Positions 27,572 through 35,923 of a stretch of DNA of 64,000 nt are shown piece by piece. Origin of the DNA: Roseateles_C aquae (GTDB lineage Bacteria; Pseudomonadota; Gammaproteobacteria; Burkholderiales; Burkholderiaceae_C); the NCBI RefSeq assembly GCF_032337115.1, contig NZ_JAVXZY010000002.1, positions 62,001-126,000 of the forward strand. The letters run 5' to 3'. Position 1 is the first letter of the stretch. Every line of letters begins with the position of its first letter. Both the position numbers and the translations under genes were made by a program. The notes under the pieces were generated by a model. The model saw only the letters and a program-made list of their open reading frames with translations, had not been told where the DNA came from and ran no database searches.

Positions 27572-28639
27572 TCAGCTGAAAAGCCGCCGTGCCGCCAGGC
27601 TGCCCGCGGCCAGATCGCGCGAGGCCAGCGCATGGTAGAGCGTGCCCAACTCCTGGCCGATGGCGGCAAAGGCTTGCAGGGGCAAGACCTGGCCCCGGTC
27701 GTCGCAGACATCGGCTTCGATATCGCGCGACAGGCCGCGCGACACCTCCTGCCAGCTGGCAAAGGGCTCCAGCGCTTCCGGCGTTTGCGGCACGTCAAGC
27801 GCCAGCGTCAATTCGCGCAGCGAGGACGCCTGCGGATCTTCGGCCAGCGCGGCCTGCGGATCGAAGCTGAGGCTGAGGATGGGCGGTGCGCCCTCGTCGG
27901 CCGAGGGCAGCACCAGGCGGCCGGGAATGGCGCCAGGCACAAAGCCATGGCGCAGCGCCATCTGCTGCACATAGCCCAGGGTCCAGGCGGCCTGGCGGGC
28001 GCGCAGCACGATGGCCAGCTGCGCATCGTGGGCGCTGGCGAACTGGTCCAGCTCGCGGGCCCGGGCCACCACATCCAGCATGTCGGGGAACTGCACAAAG
28101 CCGGCCAGGCCATCGGCAAAGCCCTGCACCTTCTGCACGAACTCCGAGTATTCGATCTCGTTCATCGCGCCGCTGCGGTTGGCCATCTGCACGCCGGCCT
28201 GGAACTCGCTGTAGCGCTGGCCCGGCTGGGGCAGATCCCATTCGCCGGTCTCGGCATTCAGGCCTTCGATATGAAAGGGCTTGGTGCCGGCGCGGCGACT
28301 GCCGGGCAGATGCGACAGCGCCAGTTCGCCGCTGACCGGCGCTTCGACGCTGATGGTGGCTATCGCGTCGATCAGCGCATCGATGCGCGCCGAAGGCCGG
28401 CGCGCCGCCTGGCGCACCACCGCCGGCACCGTTTCATCGAGCGGCGGCAAGGGCTGAAAGGGCTCGGCGACGGCCGCCTTGGCCTCGCCCAGATTGGGTT
28501 CCTGGCGGTCACCGAGCTGCGGCTCGATCTGCGGCTCGGCCCGCTTGGGGCCGGCCTTGCGCGCACTCCAGGCGCCGTGGGCCACGATGGCAGCCAGAAT
28601 CAGGCCACCGAGGATGGCGAGCATGGCGGTCAGGGTCAT
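27572..28639 (-). CDS. zipA: Cell division protein ZipA
   Basis: ZipA anchors FtsZ to the inner membrane. The 355-residue product starts with a membrane helix (MTLTAMLAILGGLILAAIVA), continues with a Pro/Glu/Lys-rich linker and ends in a C-terminal FtsZ-binding domain (about 215-355). GGAGGCC just upstream selects the ATG at 28639 over an in-frame ATG at 28762. Position between smc and ligA is the usual one in Betaproteobacteria, which supports the name, since ZipA sequences diverge strongly. Confidence 0.88.
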   Translation of the reverse strand: MTLTAMLAILGGLILAAIVAHGAWSARKAGPKRAEPQIEPQLGDRQEPNLGEAKAAVAEPFQPLPPLDETVPAVVRQAARRPSARIDALIDAIATISVEAPVSGELALSHLPGSRRAGTKPFHIEGLNAETGEWDLPQPGQRYSEFQAGVQMANRSGAMNEIEYSEFVQKVQGFADGLAGFVQFPDMLDVVARARELDQFASAHDAQLAIVLRARQAAWTLGYVQQMALRHGFVPGAIPGRLVLPSADEGAPPILSLSFDPQAALAEDPQASSLRELTLALDVPQTPEALEPFASWQEVSRGLSRDIEADVCDDRGQVLPLQAFAAIGQELGTLYHALASRDLAAGSLAARRLFS

Positions 28640-28754
28640 ACCAGGCCTCCCGCCGGGCCGCCTATCCAAAAGGACTGGAAGCCTGCACCCCAAGGCGAAT
28701 TCAAGGGCCTTTGCAAGTCCCTGGGGGCAGCGAAGGAAGTGAGCGTGGGGGCTG
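28640..28754. repeat. smc-zipA spacer with repeat-like GC-rich sequence
   Basis: The 115-base gap between smc and zipA contains, on the minus strand, a GCCCCCAC...TTCGCTGCCCCC pattern followed by GGGACTTGCAAAGGCCC. From memory it resembles palindromic repeats common in Comamonadaceae intergenic regions. It carries the zipA ribosome binding site GGAGG at its left end. I cannot align it to another copy in this window. Confidence 0.3.
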
Positions 28755-31700
28755 TCATGCAACCTCCGCCATGCCCAGCGCCGCTTCCATATCGACGGCG
28801 ACGATGCGCGACACGCCCTGCTCCTGCATGGTCACGCCAATCAGTTGTTCTGCCATTTCCATTGCAATCTTGTTGTGTGAGATGAACAGGAACTGGGTGC
28901 CGCTGCTCATCTCCGAAACCAGTTTGGCATAGCGCTCGGTGTTGGCGTCGTCCAGCGGCGCATCGACCTCGTCCAGCAGGCAGAACGGCGCCGGGTTGAG
29001 CTGGAAGATGGCGAACACCAGCGCAATCGCCGTCAGCGCCTTCTCGCCGCCCGAGAGCAGGTGGATGGTGCTGTTCTTCTTGCCGGGCGGCTGGGCCATC
29101 ACTTGCACGCCGGCGTCGAGGATCTCGTCGCCGGTCATCACCAGCTTGGCATTGCCGCCACCGAAAAGGCTGGGGAACATGCGGCCGAAATGCTCGTTGA
29201 CCTGCTTGAAGGTGGCCGCCAGCAGATCGCGCGTTTCCAGATCGATCTTGTGGATCGCGTCTTCCAGCGTCTGCATCGCCGAGCTGAGGTCGGCGTATTG
29301 CGAATCGAGAAAGGTCTTGCGCTCACGGGCGGCGGTCAGCTCGTCCAAGGCGGCCAGATTGACGGCACCCAATGCGGCAATTTCGCGGTTGATGCGATCG
29401 ATCTCGCCCTGCAGGCCGTAGAGCTTGACGCCGCCCTCCTCGATGCTGCGCGCCAGCGCCTCGAGGTCAACGGCGGCGGCCGTCAGCTGTTCCATGTACT
29501 GCGCGCCGCCGAGCTGGGCGGCCTGCTCTTCCAGCTGCAGCTTGGTCAGCCGCTCGCGCAGCGGGTCGAGGCTGCGCTCGAAGCTCAGCCGCTGTTCCTC
29601 GGCCTTCTTCAAACGCAGGCTCAAATCGTCGTAGCCGGAGCGCACGGCAGCCAGCTCCTTTTCACGCTCCAGCTTGATCGCCAGCGCATCCTGCAGACCG
29701 GCCTGGGCGGCGGTGTCGTTCAGCGTCTCCAGCTCGCGACTGAGGTTCTCGGCCGATTGCTGGTTGACCAGCACCTGCTGCTGGGCCGTTTCGATCGAGC
29801 GCTGCAACTCGCCGCGACGGCCCGCCAGGCCGCGCGCACCGAACTGCGCTTCCTGCGCGCGCCGCTCCAGGCCGCGCAGCTGCTCACGCGCCTCGGCCAG
29901 GCGGCGCTCGGCGGCGATCACCGCATCGTCCAACTCGGCATGCCTTTCCTGGCAGGTGGCCAGCTGCAGATCGAGCTCTTCAAAGCGGCCCTCGCCGGTC
30001 ATCCGGCGTTCCTGCAGGTCTTCGGCCTGCGCGTCGATCTCGGCCAGTTCTTCTTCCAGTTGCTGGCGCCGGCTGCTGGCCGCCTCGGCCTGCTGGGTCA
30101 GGCGCAGCAGTTCCACATGCAGCTGATGTGCCCGCGTCTGCGTCTCGCTGGCTTCGCGGCGCACACCGGCCAGGCGCTGCGAGGCCTCGGTGTAGGCGGC
30201 CTCGGCACGCACCAGCTGGGTCTTGGCATCTTCGGCGATCAGCTGCTGCGCACGCAGTTCGCGGCCGAGGTTTTCGATTTCCTGGGCGCGCGCCAAGAGG
30301 CCGGCGGCCTCGGAATCGGGCGCATAGAAGCTCACCGCGAACTGGCTGACGGCATGGCCCTCGCGGGTCATGATCAGCTCGCCATGCGTGAGCTTGGCAC
30401 GGCCGGCCAGCGCTTCGTCCAGCGAGGCCGCCGTGTAGACGCCTTCCAGCCAGTCGTTCAGCAAGGCCTTCAGGCCGGCGTCGTCAAGCCGCAGCAGCTC
30501 GGAGAGCCGCGGCAGCGTTTCGTGGGTGTTCGCGATGCCGGCGGCCGGCGGCGAATAAAAGGCCAGCCGGGCCGGCGGCGCGTCGCTGGCAAAGGCGCGT
30601 ACGGTTTCCAGCCGGCCGACCTGCAGCGCGCCCATCCGTTCGCGCAAGGAAGCCTCCAGCGCGTTTTCCCAGCCGGGCTCGATATGCAGCCGGGTCCACA
30701 GGCCCGCCAGGCCATCCAGCCCGTGCTTGGCCAGCCAGGGCTTGAGCTTGCCCTCGGTCTGCACTTTCTCCTGCAGCGCGCGCAACGCATCGAGCTTGGC
30801 GGAGAGATCAGACTGCCGCGCCAGCTGCGCGTTAGCATCCTGCTGCGCATTGCGGCGCGCCTCGTCCAGCTGCGGCACCTGCTCAGACAACTCCTGCAGC
30901 CGCGCATCGGCCAGCTCGCGCAGCTCGTCGGCCGCCTCGCTCTGGCGCTTCAGCTCGGCCAGCTTGTCCTGATCGGGCAGCGAGAGGCCCTGCCTTTCGC
31001 TGGCCAGGCGTTCGCGCCGGGTGCGCAGCGTGCGCGACTGCTCGTCGATATTGCGGCTCTCGGCGGCCAGCACCTGGATCTGCTGCTGCACCTGCACGAC
31101 GAGATTGCGCTGCTCATTGGCACGCGCCTGCGCGGCGCGCACGGCATCTTCGCTATTGGGCAGATTGGCCGCCTGCTCCTCGGCCTGGGCGGCCAGGATC
31201 TCGCTCTGCTCCTCGGCCTCGGCGATCTTGATCGCGATGTCTTCCAGCTCGGCCTGGGCCTGCTCGGAACGTTCCTGCCATTGCTGGTTCTGCGTCTGCA
31301 GCTCCAGCAGCCGTTGCTCGGCGCGCTGGCGGCCTTCGACGACGTAGCGGATGCGTTCCTCCAGCCGGCTTACTTCCAGCTGGGCCTCGGCCATGCGGCC
31401 CTGCGAGGCATGCAGCTCGTCGCCGGCGGCGTAGTGGGCCTGGCGTATCGTTTCCAGCTCGGCCTCGACATGGCGCAGCTCGGCCAGCCTCGATTCCAGC
31501 GCGTTGGTCGCTTCCAGGTGTTCGGCCTTGACGCGGGCCTGCTCGCCGGTGGCATCGCGGTGCTTCAAGAACCAGAGCTGGTGCAGCTTCAGCGTACCGG
31601 CGTCCTGCAGGCCACGATAGGTGGCGGCGACCTCGGCCTGGCGCTCCAAGCGCTCCAGGTTGTTGTTCAGCTCGCGCAGGATGTCGTCGACCCGGGTCAG

Positions 31701-32270
31701 GTTCTCGCGCGTGTCCTTCAGCCGGTTCTCGGTTTCGCGGCGGCGTTCCTTGTACTTGGAGACCCCGGCGGCCTCCTCGAGGAACATGCGCATCTCTTCC
31801 GGCTTGGATTCGATGATGCGGCTGATCGTGCCCTGGCCGATGATGGCGTAGGCGCGCGGCCCGAGGCCGGTGCCCAGGAACACGTCCTGCACATCACGGC
31901 GGCGCACCGGCTGGTTGTTGATGAAGTAGCTGCTGGTGCCTTCACGCGTCAGCACCCGCTTGACGGCGATCTCGGTGAACTGGTTCCACTGCCCACCGGC
32001 ACGGGCATCTTCATTGCTGAACACCAGCTCGACGCTGGCCCGGCTGGCCGGTTTGCGATTGCCCGAGCCGTTGAAGATCACATCCTGCATGGACTCGCCA
32101 CGCAGCTCGCTGGCCTTGCTCTCGCCCAGCACCCAGCGCACCGCGTCCATGATGTTGGACTTGCCGCAGCCATTGGGGCCGACCACGCCCACCAGCTGCC
32201 CGGGCAGCTGGAAATTGGTCGGTTCGGCAAAGGACTTGAAGCCCGAGAGCTTGATCGAGTTCAGGCGCAT
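28755..32270 (-). CDS. smc: Chromosome segregation protein SMC
   Basis: SMC is the ATPase of the bacterial condensin, which organises and separates chromosomes with ScpA and ScpB. The 1171-residue product has Walker A GPNGCGKSNIMDAVRWVLGE at residues ~31-50, long coiled coils (about 170-510 and 650-1010), a hinge at about 515-640, the ABC signature LSGGEKALTAIALVFAI and Walker B FCLLDEVDAPLDD. Length matches the family. It is divergent from queF and is the first gene of the smc-zipA group. SMC rather than MukB is consistent with a betaproteobacterium. Confidence 0.97.
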   Translation of the reverse strand: MRLNSIKLSGFKSFAEPTNFQLPGQLVGVVGPNGCGKSNIMDAVRWVLGESKASELRGESMQDVIFNGSGNRKPASRASVELVFSNEDARAGGQWNQFTEIAVKRVLTREGTSSYFINNQPVRRRDVQDVFLGTGLGPRAYAIIGQGTISRIIESKPEEMRMFLEEAAGVSKYKERRRETENRLKDTRENLTRVDDILRELNNNLERLERQAEVAATYRGLQDAGTLKLHQLWFLKHRDATGEQARVKAEHLEATNALESRLAELRHVEAELETIRQAHYAAGDELHASQGRMAEAQLEVSRLEERIRYVVEGRQRAEQRLLELQTQNQQWQERSEQAQAELEDIAIKIAEAEEQSEILAAQAEEQAANLPNSEDAVRAAQARANEQRNLVVQVQQQIQVLAAESRNIDEQSRTLRTRRERLASERQGLSLPDQDKLAELKRQSEAADELRELADARLQELSEQVPQLDEARRNAQQDANAQLARQSDLSAKLDALRALQEKVQTEGKLKPWLAKHGLDGLAGLWTRLHIEPGWENALEASLRERMGALQVGRLETVRAFASDAPPARLAFYSPPAAGIANTHETLPRLSELLRLDDAGLKALLNDWLEGVYTAASLDEALAGRAKLTHGELIMTREGHAVSQFAVSFYAPDSEAAGLLARAQEIENLGRELRAQQLIAEDAKTQLVRAEAAYTEASQRLAGVRREASETQTRAHQLHVELLRLTQQAEAASSRRQQLEEELAEIDAQAEDLQERRMTGEGRFEELDLQLATCQERHAELDDAVIAAERRLAEAREQLRGLERRAQEAQFGARGLAGRRGELQRSIETAQQQVLVNQQSAENLSRELETLNDTAAQAGLQDALAIKLEREKELAAVRSGYDDLSLRLKKAEEQRLSFERSLDPLRERLTKLQLEEQAAQLGGAQYMEQLTAAAVDLEALARSIEEGGVKLYGLQGEIDRINREIAALGAVNLAALDELTAARERKTFLDSQYADLSSAMQTLEDAIHKIDLETRDLLAATFKQVNEHFGRMFPSLFGGGNAKLVMTGDEILDAGVQVMAQPPGKKNSTIHLLSGGEKALTAIALVFAIFQLNPAPFCLLDEVDAPLDDANTERYAKLVSEMSSGTQFLFISHNKIAMEMAEQLIGVTMQEQGVSRIVAVDMEAALGMAEVA

Positions 32271-32314
32271 GGACGGCTAGCGGTGCTCAATGGGGTCTGA
32301 AGTCAGCGCTTGAT

Positions 32315-32363
32315 ACGCCTCTAAGGCGTTGATTTATTTACAGAAATGCCCCTTCAAAGGGGC
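32315..32363. repeat. Two small inverted repeats in the smc-queF intergenic region
   Basis: ACGCCT-CTA-AGGCGT (32315-32329) and GCCCCTT-CA-AAGGGGC (32348-32363) are perfect inverted repeats in the 198-base divergent spacer. No U-run follows on either strand, so they do not look like ordinary terminators. They could be operator or REP-type sequences. No preQ1 riboswitch fold was recognised in this spacer. Confidence 0.4.
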
Positions 32364-32468
32364 ACGTCGCGGGGTCGGATGATAACATCGGCCTCCTCCC
32401 CAAACCGCGTCTTACCGCCTGTTCAAACTGCCTTTGAAACAGCTGGTCAGCGCACGCATGGACAGACG

Positions 32469-33023
32469 ATGAACAAGAACAGCAAGCCCGCCGCCAAACC
32501 TGCCGCTAAGCCCGCTATCAAGGCCGCTACCAAGACCACTGCCAAGCCCCGCAAGGCGAGCCAGCCCGCCGCCGAATTGGCGCCCAAGCAGCGCGAGATG
32601 CCGCCCAACCCGCCCTCGCGGCCGAGCAAGGAGCTGCACGCCTTCCCGAACCCGGCGCCGGAGCGCGACTATGTGATCCAGTTCCAGGTGCCCGAGTTCA
32701 CCTGCCACTGCCCGCTGACCGGCCAGCCCGACTTCGCGCACTTCACCATCGACATGATTGCCGACAAGTACTGCGTCGAGCTGAAGAGCCTGAAGATGTA
32801 CTTCTGGAGCTACCGCGACGAAGGCGCCTTCCACGAGAAGGTGACCAACACCATCCTGGAAGACATCGTCAAGGTCACCCATCCGCGCTTCATCCGCATC
32901 ACCGCCAAGTGGTATGTGCGCGGCGGCATCTATACCAACGTCGTCGTCGAACACCGCAAGAAGGGCTGGAAGCCGCAGCCGCGCGTCGATCTGCCGAGCC
33001 ACGACTTCCAGACTGGCTTGTGA
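32469..33023 (+). CDS. queF: 7-cyano-7-deazaguanine reductase QueF, with Lys/Ala/Pro-rich N-terminal tail
   Basis: QueF reduces preQ0 to preQ1 with NADPH in queuosine biosynthesis. The core (residues ~55-184) is the short type I (YkvM-like) enzyme: FTCHCPLTGQPDF with catalytic Cys81, ELKSLKMYFWSYRDEGAFHE as substrate/NADPH motif, and WYVRGGIYTNV. In front lies an unusual tail with KPAAKPAAK repeats and many Lys/Thr/Pro, like a histone H1 tail. The ATG at 32469 is taken as start; an in-frame ATG at 32598 would give a tail-less protein of 141 residues. Neither has a strong ribosome binding site, so the real start is open. The tail codons keep GC-rich third positions, as real coding sequence would. 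Confidence 0.88.
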   Translation: MNKNSKPAAKPAAKPAIKAATKTTAKPRKASQPAAELAPKQREMPPNPPSRPSKELHAFPNPAPERDYVIQFQVPEFTCHCPLTGQPDFAHFTIDMIADKYCVELKSLKMYFWSYRDEGAFHEKVTNTILEDIVKVTHPRFIRITAKWYVRGGIYTNVVVEHRKKGWKPQPRVDLPSHDFQTGL

Positions 33024-33030
33024 CTCCCCC

Positions 33031-33110
33031 CCTACGCGCTACGCGCGCCCCCTCGAGGGGGCGGCAGCGGCCGACCGGCGGAGCCGGATCGGCGCTGCCT
33101 GCTGGGCAAT
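33031..33110 (+). repeat. Structured GC-rich repeat, copy 1 (after queF)
   Basis: Three hairpins in a row: CGCG-CTA-CGCG (33035-33045); the perfect palindrome GCCCCCTCGAGGGGGC (33047-33062); and a long stem at 33063-33099. The long stem has arms GGCAGCG/CGCTGCC, then CCGA/TCGG, then CCGGC/GCCGG, with a GGA loop and single-base bulges. A second copy with the same architecture but different stem bases is at 35761-35840. It starts 7 bases after the queF stop and ends about 20 bases before the SET gene. It may be a mobile REP-type element or a 3'-end RNA structure. Confidence 0.75.
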
Positions 33111-33131
33111 GGCCGTGCCTTTGAGATCGCT

Positions 33132-33557
33132 GTGGCCATTGCCTGCAGTTCTTTGAATCAGGCCGTCGCCGTGAACTTGCGGCGCAGCCGCATTGATGGC
33201 TTCGGCGTGTTTGCGGCCGAAGCGATTGCCGCCGAGGCCTGCATTGGCGGCCTGACGGGCGAGGCGATCACCGTGGCCGAGGCACGCCGTCGCGCCGAGG
33301 GGCGGCAGCGGCTGATGCTGGTCGAGATTTCGCCGTCGCGCGCGATTGACGCGACCCGCTCCGACGATGCCATGCGCTTCACCAACCACAGCTGCGCGCC
33401 CAATGCGCGCATCCAGGTCGAGCAGGGCGACATCCGCTTCTTCGCGCTGCGCGAAATAGCGCTTGGCGAAGAAATAACCGTTGATTACGGCCTGACACAC
33501 CACCAAGGGCGGCTGCAATGCCGCTGTGGCGCGGACAATTGCCAGGGTCAGCTCTAA
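33132..33557 (+). CDS. Small SET-domain protein-lysine methyltransferase
   Basis: This 141-residue protein is almost only a SET domain. It has the N-flank RRSRIDGFGVFAAEAI, the core motif FTNHSCAPNARI (NHSC box, S-adenosylmethionine and lysine channel), EEITVDYG and a post-SET-like Cys cluster CRCGADNC. Such proteins transfer methyl groups from SAM to lysine side chains. The start is uncertain: GTG at 33132 is used, GTG at 33171 would begin at the conserved part, and neither has a good ribosome binding site. It lies 9 bases before dapC and after queF. Its substrate is unknown; bacterial relatives modify ribosomal, histone-like or host proteins. Confidence 0.85.
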   Translation: MAIACSSLNQAVAVNLRRSRIDGFGVFAAEAIAAEACIGGLTGEAITVAEARRRAEGRQRLMLVEISPSRAIDATRSDDAMRFTNHSCAPNARIQVEQGDIRFFALREIALGEEITVDYGLTHHQGRLQCRCGADNCQGQL

Positions 33558-33565
33558 AGCCTTCC

Positions 33566-34819
33566 ATGGATCTTCAATCGCCCCCGGCCACGCCCGCCAC
33601 ACCGCACAACCCGCGGCTCGACAAGCTGCAGCCCTACCCCTTCGAGCGGCTGCGCGCGCTGGCCCGCGACATCAAGCCCAACCCGGCCTACAAGGCCATC
33701 AGCCTGGGCATTGGCGAACCCAAGCACGCCGCCCCACAGCTGATCGAGGACGCGCTGTGCGCCAATCTGAAGAGCCTGTCGGCCTACCCGGCCACCGCCG
33801 GTGATCCGGCCTTGCGTGAGGCCATCTGCGGCTGGCTGCAACGCCGCTACGGCCTGCAGCTCGACGCGGCCACCCAGGTGCTGCCCGTGAACGGCTCGCG
33901 CGAGGCGCTGTTCGCCCTGGCGCAAACGGTGATCGACCCCAGCCGCCCCGGCGCTACCGTCGTCAGCCCCAATCCCTTCTACCAGATCTATGAGGGTGCG
34001 GCCCTGCTGGCCGGTGCCGAGATTGTCTTCGTCAATTCCGACCCGGCGCGCAATTTCGCCGCCGACTGGCGCCAGATCGACGAAGCGACCTGGGCGCGCA
34101 CGCAGCTGGTCTACGTCTGCTCGCCAGGCAACCCGACCGGCGCCGTGATGCCGCTGGCCGAATGGCAGGCGCTGTTCGAGCTGTCCGACCGCTACGGCTT
34201 TGTGATTGCCTCGGACGAGTGCTATTCGGAGATCTATTTCCGCGATGAGCCGCCGCTGTCTGGCCTGGAGGCCGCGGCCAAACTCGGTCGCAGCGATTTC
34301 CGCCGGCTGATCGCCTTCACCAGCCTGTCCAAGCGCTCCAATGTGCCAGGCCTGCGCTCGGGTTTCGTCGCTGGTGATGCGGCGCTGATCAAGCGCTTCC
34401 TGCTCTACCGCACCTACCACGGCAGCGCGATGAGCCCGCTGGTGCAGGCGGCCAGCATCGCGGCCTGGAACGACGAGACCCATGTGCAGGCCAATCGCGA
34501 GCAGTACCGCGCCAAGTTCGCCCACGTGACGCCGATGCTGGCCGAGGTGCTGGACGTGGCCCTCCCCGATGCCAGCTTCTACCTCTGGGCCGGCGTGCCC
34601 GCCGATGTCTGCGGCGGCGACGATGTGCGCTTCGCGCTGGAGCTGCTGGCGCAGTTCAATGTCGCCGTGCTGCCCGGCAGCCTGCTGGCGCGCCAGGCTC
34701 ATGGCCTCAATCCCGGCGCCGGCCGGGTGCGCCTGGCCCTGGTGGCCGAGGTGGCCGAATGCGTTGAGGCGGCCGAGCGCATCCAGGCCTTTGTACGTGC
34801 CCAGCGCGGCCAACGCTGA
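33566..34819 (+). CDS. dapC: Succinyldiaminopimelate transaminase DapC
   Basis: DapC is the PLP-dependent aminotransferase that makes N-succinyl-LL-diaminopimelate in the lysine/peptidoglycan pathway. The 417-residue class I/II aminotransferase has the fold signatures LGIGEPKH, PVNGSREALF, CSPGNPTGAVM and SDECYSE. The PLP Lys256 lies in TSLSKRSNVPGLRSG and the substrate-carboxylate Arg region in VRLALV. The start at ATG 33566 is right after the SET gene. It is followed by dapD and dapE, which fixes the role despite the generic family. Confidence 0.94.
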   Translation: MDLQSPPATPATPHNPRLDKLQPYPFERLRALARDIKPNPAYKAISLGIGEPKHAAPQLIEDALCANLKSLSAYPATAGDPALREAICGWLQRRYGLQLDAATQVLPVNGSREALFALAQTVIDPSRPGATVVSPNPFYQIYEGAALLAGAEIVFVNSDPARNFAADWRQIDEATWARTQLVYVCSPGNPTGAVMPLAEWQALFELSDRYGFVIASDECYSEIYFRDEPPLSGLEAAAKLGRSDFRRLIAFTSLSKRSNVPGLRSGFVAGDAALIKRFLLYRTYHGSAMSPLVQAASIAAWNDETHVQANREQYRAKFAHVTPMLAEVLDVALPDASFYLWAGVPADVCGGDDVRFALELLAQFNVAVLPGSLLARQAHGLNPGAGRVRLALVAEVAECVEAAERIQAFVRAQRGQR

Positions 34820-34890
34820 GCCGCCCCTAAACCCTCCCACTGGGCCGGCCACGAGCAGGCCCATCGCTGAATCCAACTGAAGAGAGCGCC

Positions 34891-35715
34891 ATGAGCCAAG
34901 AACTGCAATCCATCATCGACCAGGCCTGGGAAGGCCGCACGGCGCTGAGCGTCAGCAGCGCGCCCGCCGAGGTCCGCGACGCCGTCGAGCATGTCATCGC
35001 CGAACTCGATGCCGGCCGCCTGCGCGTGGCCGAGCGCCAAGGCGTTGGCCAATGGACCGTGCACCAGTGGGTCAAGAAGGCGGTGCTGCTGTCCTTCCGC
35101 CTGAACGACAACCAGGTCATGGGTGAAGGCCCGCTGACCTTCTTCGACAAGGTGCCGACCAAGTTCGCCGGCATGAGCGACGAGCAGCTGCGCGCCACCG
35201 GCGTGCGCGTGGTGCCGCCCGCGGTGGCCCGCCGCGGCAGCTTCCAGGCCAAGAACGTGGTGCTGATGCCGTCTTACGTGAACATTGGCGCCTATGTCGA
35301 CGAAGGCGCGATGGTCGACACCTGGGCCACCGTGGGCTCCTGCGCACAGATCGGCAAGAACGTGCACCTGTCCGGCGGTGTCGGCATTGGTGGCGTGCTG
35401 GAGCCGCTGCAAGCCAACCCGACCATCATCGAAGACAACTGCTTCATCGGCGCCCGCTCGGAAGTGGTGGAAGGCGTGATCGTCGAGGAGAACTCGGTGA
35501 TCTCGATGGGTGTCTATATCGGCCAGAGCACGCCGATCTACGACCGCGAAACCGATACCGTCAGCTACGGCCGCGTGCCGGCTGGCTCGGTGGTGATCAG
35601 CGGCAGCCTGCCCAAGGCCGATGGCAAGTACAGCCTGTATGCCGCCATCATCGTCAAGAAGGTCGACGCGGGCACGCGGGCCAAGACCAGCATCAACGAA
35701 CTGCTGCGCGCCTGA
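34891..35715 (+). CDS. dapD: Tetrahydrodipicolinate N-succinyltransferase DapD
   Basis: DapD transfers succinyl from succinyl-CoA to tetrahydrodipicolinate, the step before DapC. The 274-residue protein has a helical N-domain and a left-handed beta-helix made of hexapeptide repeats (about 110-215: VNIGAYVDEGAMVDTWATVG, IGKNVHLSGGVGIGG, GARSEVVEGVIVEENSVIS). Length equals the family standard. It starts with ATG after AAGAGAG. The structured repeat copy 2 lies just after its stop. Confidence 0.97.
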   Translation: MSQELQSIIDQAWEGRTALSVSSAPAEVRDAVEHVIAELDAGRLRVAERQGVGQWTVHQWVKKAVLLSFRLNDNQVMGEGPLTFFDKVPTKFAGMSDEQLRATGVRVVPPAVARRGSFQAKNVVLMPSYVNIGAYVDEGAMVDTWATVGSCAQIGKNVHLSGGVGIGGVLEPLQANPTIIEDNCFIGARSEVVEGVIVEENSVISMGVYIGQSTPIYDRETDTVSYGRVPAGSVVISGSLPKADGKYSLYAAIIVKKVDAGTRAKTSINELLRA

Positions 35716-35726
35716 AGCTCCCACCC

Positions 35727-35840
35727 CCTACTGCCTGCGGCAGCCGCGCGGACACCACCCCGTACTGCCTGCGGCAGCCCCCTCAAGGGGGCGAGCGCGA
35801 CAGACCGGCAGAGCCGGATCTGCGCGCTCTGCTGGGGAAT
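35727..35840 (+). repeat. Structured GC-rich repeat, copy 2 (after dapD), with partial duplication
   Basis: This has the same three-hairpin architecture as 33031-33110: CTGCC-TGC-GGCAG (35765-35777), palindrome GCCCCCTCAAGGGGGC (35777-35792), and a long stem GAGCGCG/CGCGCTC, CAGA/TCTG, CCGGC/GCCGG with loop AGA (35793-35829). The stem bases differ from copy 1 on both arms in a compensating way. An extra copy of the first hairpin (35731-35743) precedes it, a sign of partial tandem duplication. Confidence 0.75.
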
Positions 35841-35923
35841 GCTTCAAGCGGTTCGATGGGGTGTTTCAGCGGCGATACTCCGGTGATGTTGAAATCCTTG
35901 CTTGAAATCCGGGGAGCTGCGCG

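Noticed and set aside
29061..32300. A 1079-codon open frame on the plus strand opposite smc
   Set aside because: It is the complement of a certain smc gene, with low-complexity composition and no motifs.
32271..32468. A preQ1 riboswitch in front of queF
   Set aside because: Neither the short preQ1-I hairpin with its A-rich tail nor a preQ1-II fold could be recognised; only two simple inverted repeats are there.
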